Assembly: GCA_030584025.1 (NCBI GenBank)
Contig: CP129487.1
Span: 2,046,001 to 2,110,000 of the forward strand
Direction of reading: 5' to 3'
Source: Cyclobacteriaceae bacterium
GTDB lineage: Bacteria; Bacteroidota; Bacteroidia; Cytophagales; Cyclobacteriaceae
DNA length: 64,000 nucleotides
The notes under the pieces were generated by a model that was given only the letters and a program-made list of their open reading frames with translations, made no database searches and was not told the DNA's origin. This document shows positions 60,974-64,000 of the stretch, piece after piece; the stretch's first letter is position 1; each line of letters begins with the position of its first letter. Both the position numbers and the translations under genes were made by a program.

Positions 60974-63900
60974 TTATTTAAATATTAAAATTGAATTATT
61001 ATTTCTACCTACAATAATTCCTTCCTTATTATCTGCCAATCTTATCCTACTTATCCTTCTAACCTCCCCAGGTACATAGAAACCTGATTGCGAAATTGGA
61101 AATGCTTTGAACCCCAACTCCCCATCACCCAATAATGTTAGACCATGTCCGGCATCAAATCTTCCAATATCTGGATGAACTGCATACAAATTACCCCCGA
61201 TAAGAATATCCAAATCACCATCTTTATCAATATCAAAATCGCAAAAAGAAAATATTGGAAAAGATTGCGCTTGAATAGGCAAGGAGGCAATAACTGCTCG
61301 TTGATCTCCAAATGATAGCATTACGGATTCAAATAATTCCGCTTTTTTGTGAATTACAATCGGGTTGTCGGCCTCCAATATATCCTCTATTCTTACATTC
61401 TTAAAGTCAGAATATTTAATAAATTTCTTCTTTAAAGAAGGAACTTGCTTAATCAAATTATCACGAGAGATAAAAGGATAGCGTTCTTCATCATTGTAGT
61501 ATGTAAGTACAGGATCAAGACTTCCATTACCATCAATATCTGCCACAAATAATTCAACAGGTTTGTCAACAGAGGCTTTAAGTCTTGAATTTAAGCCAGC
61601 ATTCCCTACCAAAAATTCAAAACTCCCATCTTTGTTCAAATCGCGCTTAAAAATTGTATTCCACCAACCCTGGGAATTAGCAAGGCCGAATTTTTCGGTC
61701 ATATCCTCAAATTTTCCCGCTTTGGTTTGTTGGAGGATAGTAATTGGCATCCATTCCCCAACAATGATTAAATCAACTAATCCATCGGCATTTACATCAT
61801 GCCAGCAGGCATCAGTAATCATTCCCAATTTCGATTTCGGCAATGCAACTTGGGATACATCTATAAACTTTCCCCTTCCATCATTCCTTAGAAGATAGCT
61901 CCTTGGAGACACCCCATATTTACCCGCCTCAATTCTTCCTCCTATGAATAAATCCACATTACCATCTTTGTCAAAATCATAGGCTTCAATACAAGATCCG
62001 TGAATATATATCTCTGGAAACGCATCAGGATCCAATCGGAAGGAACCTGATCCATCATTCAGATATAGCCTGGGCTTTAGGTATTCTGTATCTTCTAACC
62101 ACTCCTGACCTCCACTTACAACAAGTATATCTAATCCTCCATCATTATTTACATCAACAAAGTGTGCATCAACATCTTCGGCTGTTGCTGATGGAGCAAA
62201 GAGACTTTCATGCACAGAGTTAAACCTACCCGATTCCGTTTGGATATATAATTTACTGGCCTGACCTGATGCTCCGCAAATAAACACATCATCTAATCCA
62301 TCACCCGTTACATCACCTACAGCAAGTCCAGGGCCTTGTGTTGTTGCAGCACTGGGCAACAACCGTTCACGTTCAAAGGCAACAAATGGGTTCTCCCGGT
62401 GAGTAAAATCCAGTACTGAATCTTGCTTCAGAAATACCTTTTGTTTCTTTAACCCATAATTCCAACCAGGGGATGCATTACTTTCATGTAGTGTCAACGA
62501 TTGATTTGTGGTGACGTTGAAGAGTTTTTGATAATTTCCTCCCGGCCAAACTACAATCAAAGAATCAATAATTGAAGCAGAGCCTAACCCCAAATGGAGT
62601 TTGGGTTCAACAGAAGATTGCCAACCTCTCGATGACTGAAGTTCACGAATAATTTTCTTCCCTCCCACATAAGCCATGACTTTTGCCCCGATTCCGTGTC
62701 GATTTGCTTCATTCCCATCAAATTTTACGTGTATATAATTCTGCGAAACGATGTCGTTTCTTAGCAATGTAGCCACATCATTAACATTGTTGATGATTAG
62801 ATCCAAATCTCCATCATTATCTAAATCCGCATAAGCAGCTCCAGTTGAGAAAGAATCATCAGCTCCAATCCATTTAGATGTTACGTTCTCAAAACTGTCA
62901 CCTAAATCATTTCTAAAAAAATAATTTGAAACCTTACCAGAAGGCATTTCACTTATTAGCTGTGCATCGCTAAAATTTAACTGAACTGAGTCTAATGAAA
63001 TGTAATTGATGTAGTCCAAATCATTAGGTCTTTTCACTATGCCATTTGCTACAAATAAGTCAAGATAACCATCACTATCAAAATCTGCAAAAAGGGGCGA
63101 CCAACTCCAGTCTGTTGCTTCTACTCCCATCAAAGGCGCTATATCACTAAATACTAATTGACCGTTATGCTGAAGCCCTTGATTAAGTTGCAAGGTATTT
63201 CTCGAAACCTGGTAGCCATATCCAAAATTAAGCTTGAATTGTACTATCTCATACGGATCCTCTCCTGCAGACGATTTCAGTACGGCCTCATCACGAGGCA
63301 ACATGTCGAGTGTAATGATATCAAACCAGCCATCCAAATTAACATCTCCGATATCAAGTCCCATAGAAAACCTGCTGGTATGTGGAAGACTGATATCAGT
63401 ATCCAATCTGAATGTACCATTGCAATTATTTATATATAAATAATCATTTTCATGAAAATCGTTGGCGACATATATATCGGCATATCCATCATTATTCAAA
63501 TCTGAAATACCAACACCTAGCCCGTAACCGATTTGGCTAGTTAAAATACCCGCTTGCTTACTAGCTTCAGTAAATCCTATTTTCCCGGTTGGGATTAAAT
63601 TGTTCAAATAGAATCTATCCCCCGCCTTAGTATCATGTTGAAACCTCAAGGAAGATTTACCATATGAGCGACTTGTATGCACAGAATGATTTAAGAGGTA
63701 TAAATCAAGGTCACCATCATTGTCTGCATCAAAAAAAACCGCATGGGTTGAAAATCCTTGAAAAGAAAGTCCATACTGTTCAGTCTGATCACTAAACGTA
63801 AGATCACCGTTATTGATAAGTAGTTGATTCTGCCCAGTAAATCCTTTATATCCGCCCACCGCACAAAGATAAATATCCAACAATCCATCGCCATTCACAT

Positions 63901-64000
63901 CAACCATTGTCACACCGGTTGACCAATTCCCTATCCCTTTTACCCCAGCTTTATCTGTAATATCCTCAAATCGGAAACCTCCACGATTTAGATATAACTT
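60974..64000 (-). CDS. VCBS/FG-GAP repeat protein with ASPIC/UnbV domain (CRTAC1-like), N-terminus outside window
   Basis: At least 1,008 codons; the frame is open to the last base (KLYLNRGGFRFEDITDKAGV at the edge), so the start lies beyond 64000. About 14 FG-GAP-type repeats with calcium-loop motifs are visible, for example DADNDGDLDLYLLN, DLNNDGYADIYVAN, DFDSDGYLDLFVAN, DVTGDGLDDVFICG and DFDKDGNVDLFIGG, forming two beta-propellers. Between them is an ASPIC/UnbV segment (GIGAKVMAYVGGKK, SSRGWQSSVEPKLHLGLG, VVWPGG). Such proteins are secreted or surface-bound and are often encoded next to SusC/SusD pairs. A role in binding glycan is inferred. Confidence 0.92.
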   Translation of the reverse strand, partial: KLYLNRGGFRFEDITDKAGVKGIGNWSTGVTMVDVNGDGLLDIYLCAVGGYKGFTGQNQLLINNGDLTFSDQTEQYGLSFQGFSTHAVFFDADNDGDLDLYLLNHSVHTSRSYGKSSLRFQHDTKAGDRFYLNNLIPTGKIGFTEASKQAGILTSQIGYGLGVGISDLNNDGYADIYVANDFHENDYLYINNCNGTFRLDTDISLPHTSRFSMGLDIGDVNLDGWFDIITLDMLPRDEAVLKSSAGEDPYEIVQFKLNFGYGYQVSRNTLQLNQGLQHNGQLVFSDIAPLMGVEATDWSWSPLFADFDSDGYLDLFVANGIVKRPNDLDYINYISLDSVQLNFSDAQLISEMPSGKVSNYFFRNDLGDSFENVTSKWIGADDSFSTGAAYADLDNDGDLDLIINNVNDVATLLRNDIVSQNYIHVKFDGNEANRHGIGAKVMAYVGGKKIIRELQSSRGWQSSVEPKLHLGLGSASIIDSLIVVWPGGNYQKLFNVTTNQSLTLHESNASPGWNYGLKKQKVFLKQDSVLDFTHRENPFVAFERERLLPSAATTQGPGLAVGDVTGDGLDDVFICGASGQASKLYIQTESGRFNSVHESLFAPSATAEDVDAHFVDVNNDGGLDILVVSGGQEWLEDTEYLKPRLYLNDGSGSFRLDPDAFPEIYIHGSCIEAYDFDKDGNVDLFIGGRIEAGKYGVSPRSYLLRNDGRGKFIDVSQVALPKSKLGMITDACWHDVNADGLVDLIIVGEWMPITILQQTKAGKFEDMTEKFGLANSQGWWNTIFKRDLNKDGSFEFLVGNAGLNSRLKASVDKPVELFVADIDGNGSLDPVLTYYNDEERYPFISRDNLIKQVPSLKKKFIKYSDFKNVRIEDILEADNPIVIHKKAELFESVMLSFGDQRAVIASLPIQAQSFPIFSFCDFDIDKDGDLDILIGGNLYAVHPDIGRFDAGHGLTLLGDGELGFKAFPISQSGFYVPGEVRRISRIRLADNKEGIIVGRNNNSILIFK

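Noticed and set aside
61000..64000. Repeated DNA pattern as a possible CRISPR or tandem-repeat array
   Set aside because: The similarity is at protein level (Asp-rich FG-GAP loops at varying spacing); no identical direct repeats with regular spacers were found.

Overview
The window reads as a chromosomal segment of a Bacteroidota bacterium, most likely a free-living Cytophagales/Cyclobacteriaceae-type organism (inference). Supporting signs are a short 287-residue primary sigma factor, promoters of the TTTG-N19-21-TAnnTTTG type, an UpxY antiterminator heading a polysaccharide operon, BshB1 of bacillithiol synthesis, DUF349 and START-like proteins typical of the phylum, and periplasmic sugar enzymes with lipoprotein or Tat-like leaders. 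No rRNA, CRISPR array, prophage or replication origin was seen, and no gene-free stretch exceeds about 250 bases.

Region 1 (1-15.9 kb, almost all minus strand) is a surface-polysaccharide operon read from 15.9 kb toward 1. In order it encodes a UDP-glucuronate decarboxylase, UpxY, a winged-helix regulator with a decayed nucleotidyltransferase-like half, a Wza-like outer-membrane exporter, a Wzc-type tyrosine kinase, a Wzm/Wzt ABC exporter, an asparagine-synthase-like protein, FkbM and class I methyltransferases, and several glycosyltransferases. One FkbM gene is inverted. Region 2 (16-28.3 kb) is housekeeping: tRNA-Thr with a broken tRNA copy in front of it, DUF349 protein, YqgE, PdxH, BshB1, TrxB, RpoD, PNPase, S15, an LptF/G-type permease and tRNA-Met. 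A dispersed hairpin repeat lies beside pdxH.

Region 3 (28.4-44 kb) is central sugar and alpha-glucan metabolism. On the plus strand are pgi, pfkA and a ROK glucokinase. Converging on them is a tight minus-strand operon: lipoprotein alpha-amylase, GlgE, TreS-maltokinase fusion, GlgB and a GH57/DUF3536 enzyme, which together look like the GlgE route of alpha-glucan synthesis. The TreS domain carries Ala at the position where the family has its catalytic Asp.

Region 4 (44-52.1 kb) resembles oxidative sugar pathways of the glucoside-3-dehydrogenase type: a GMC dehydrogenase with its Tat-leader small subunit, a lipoprotein cytochrome c, two TIM-barrel isomerase/epimerase-like proteins, a Gfo/Idh oxidoreductase and a nucleoside/sugar MFS transporter. 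LacI-type palindromes sit in both of its divergent control regions, and one of them is shared with the alpha-glucan operon.

Region 5 (52.1-64 kb) begins with a complete 1,391-bp IS4-family element inserted in a small lipoprotein gene, with 9-bp target duplications. A minus-strand operon follows: a CRTAC1-like VCBS protein (cut by the window edge), secreted GH65, vanadium-haloperoxidase-like lipoprotein, GH37 trehalase lipoprotein, ROK kinase and PfkB kinase. It looks like the downstream part of a trehalose or alpha-glucoside utilisation locus.
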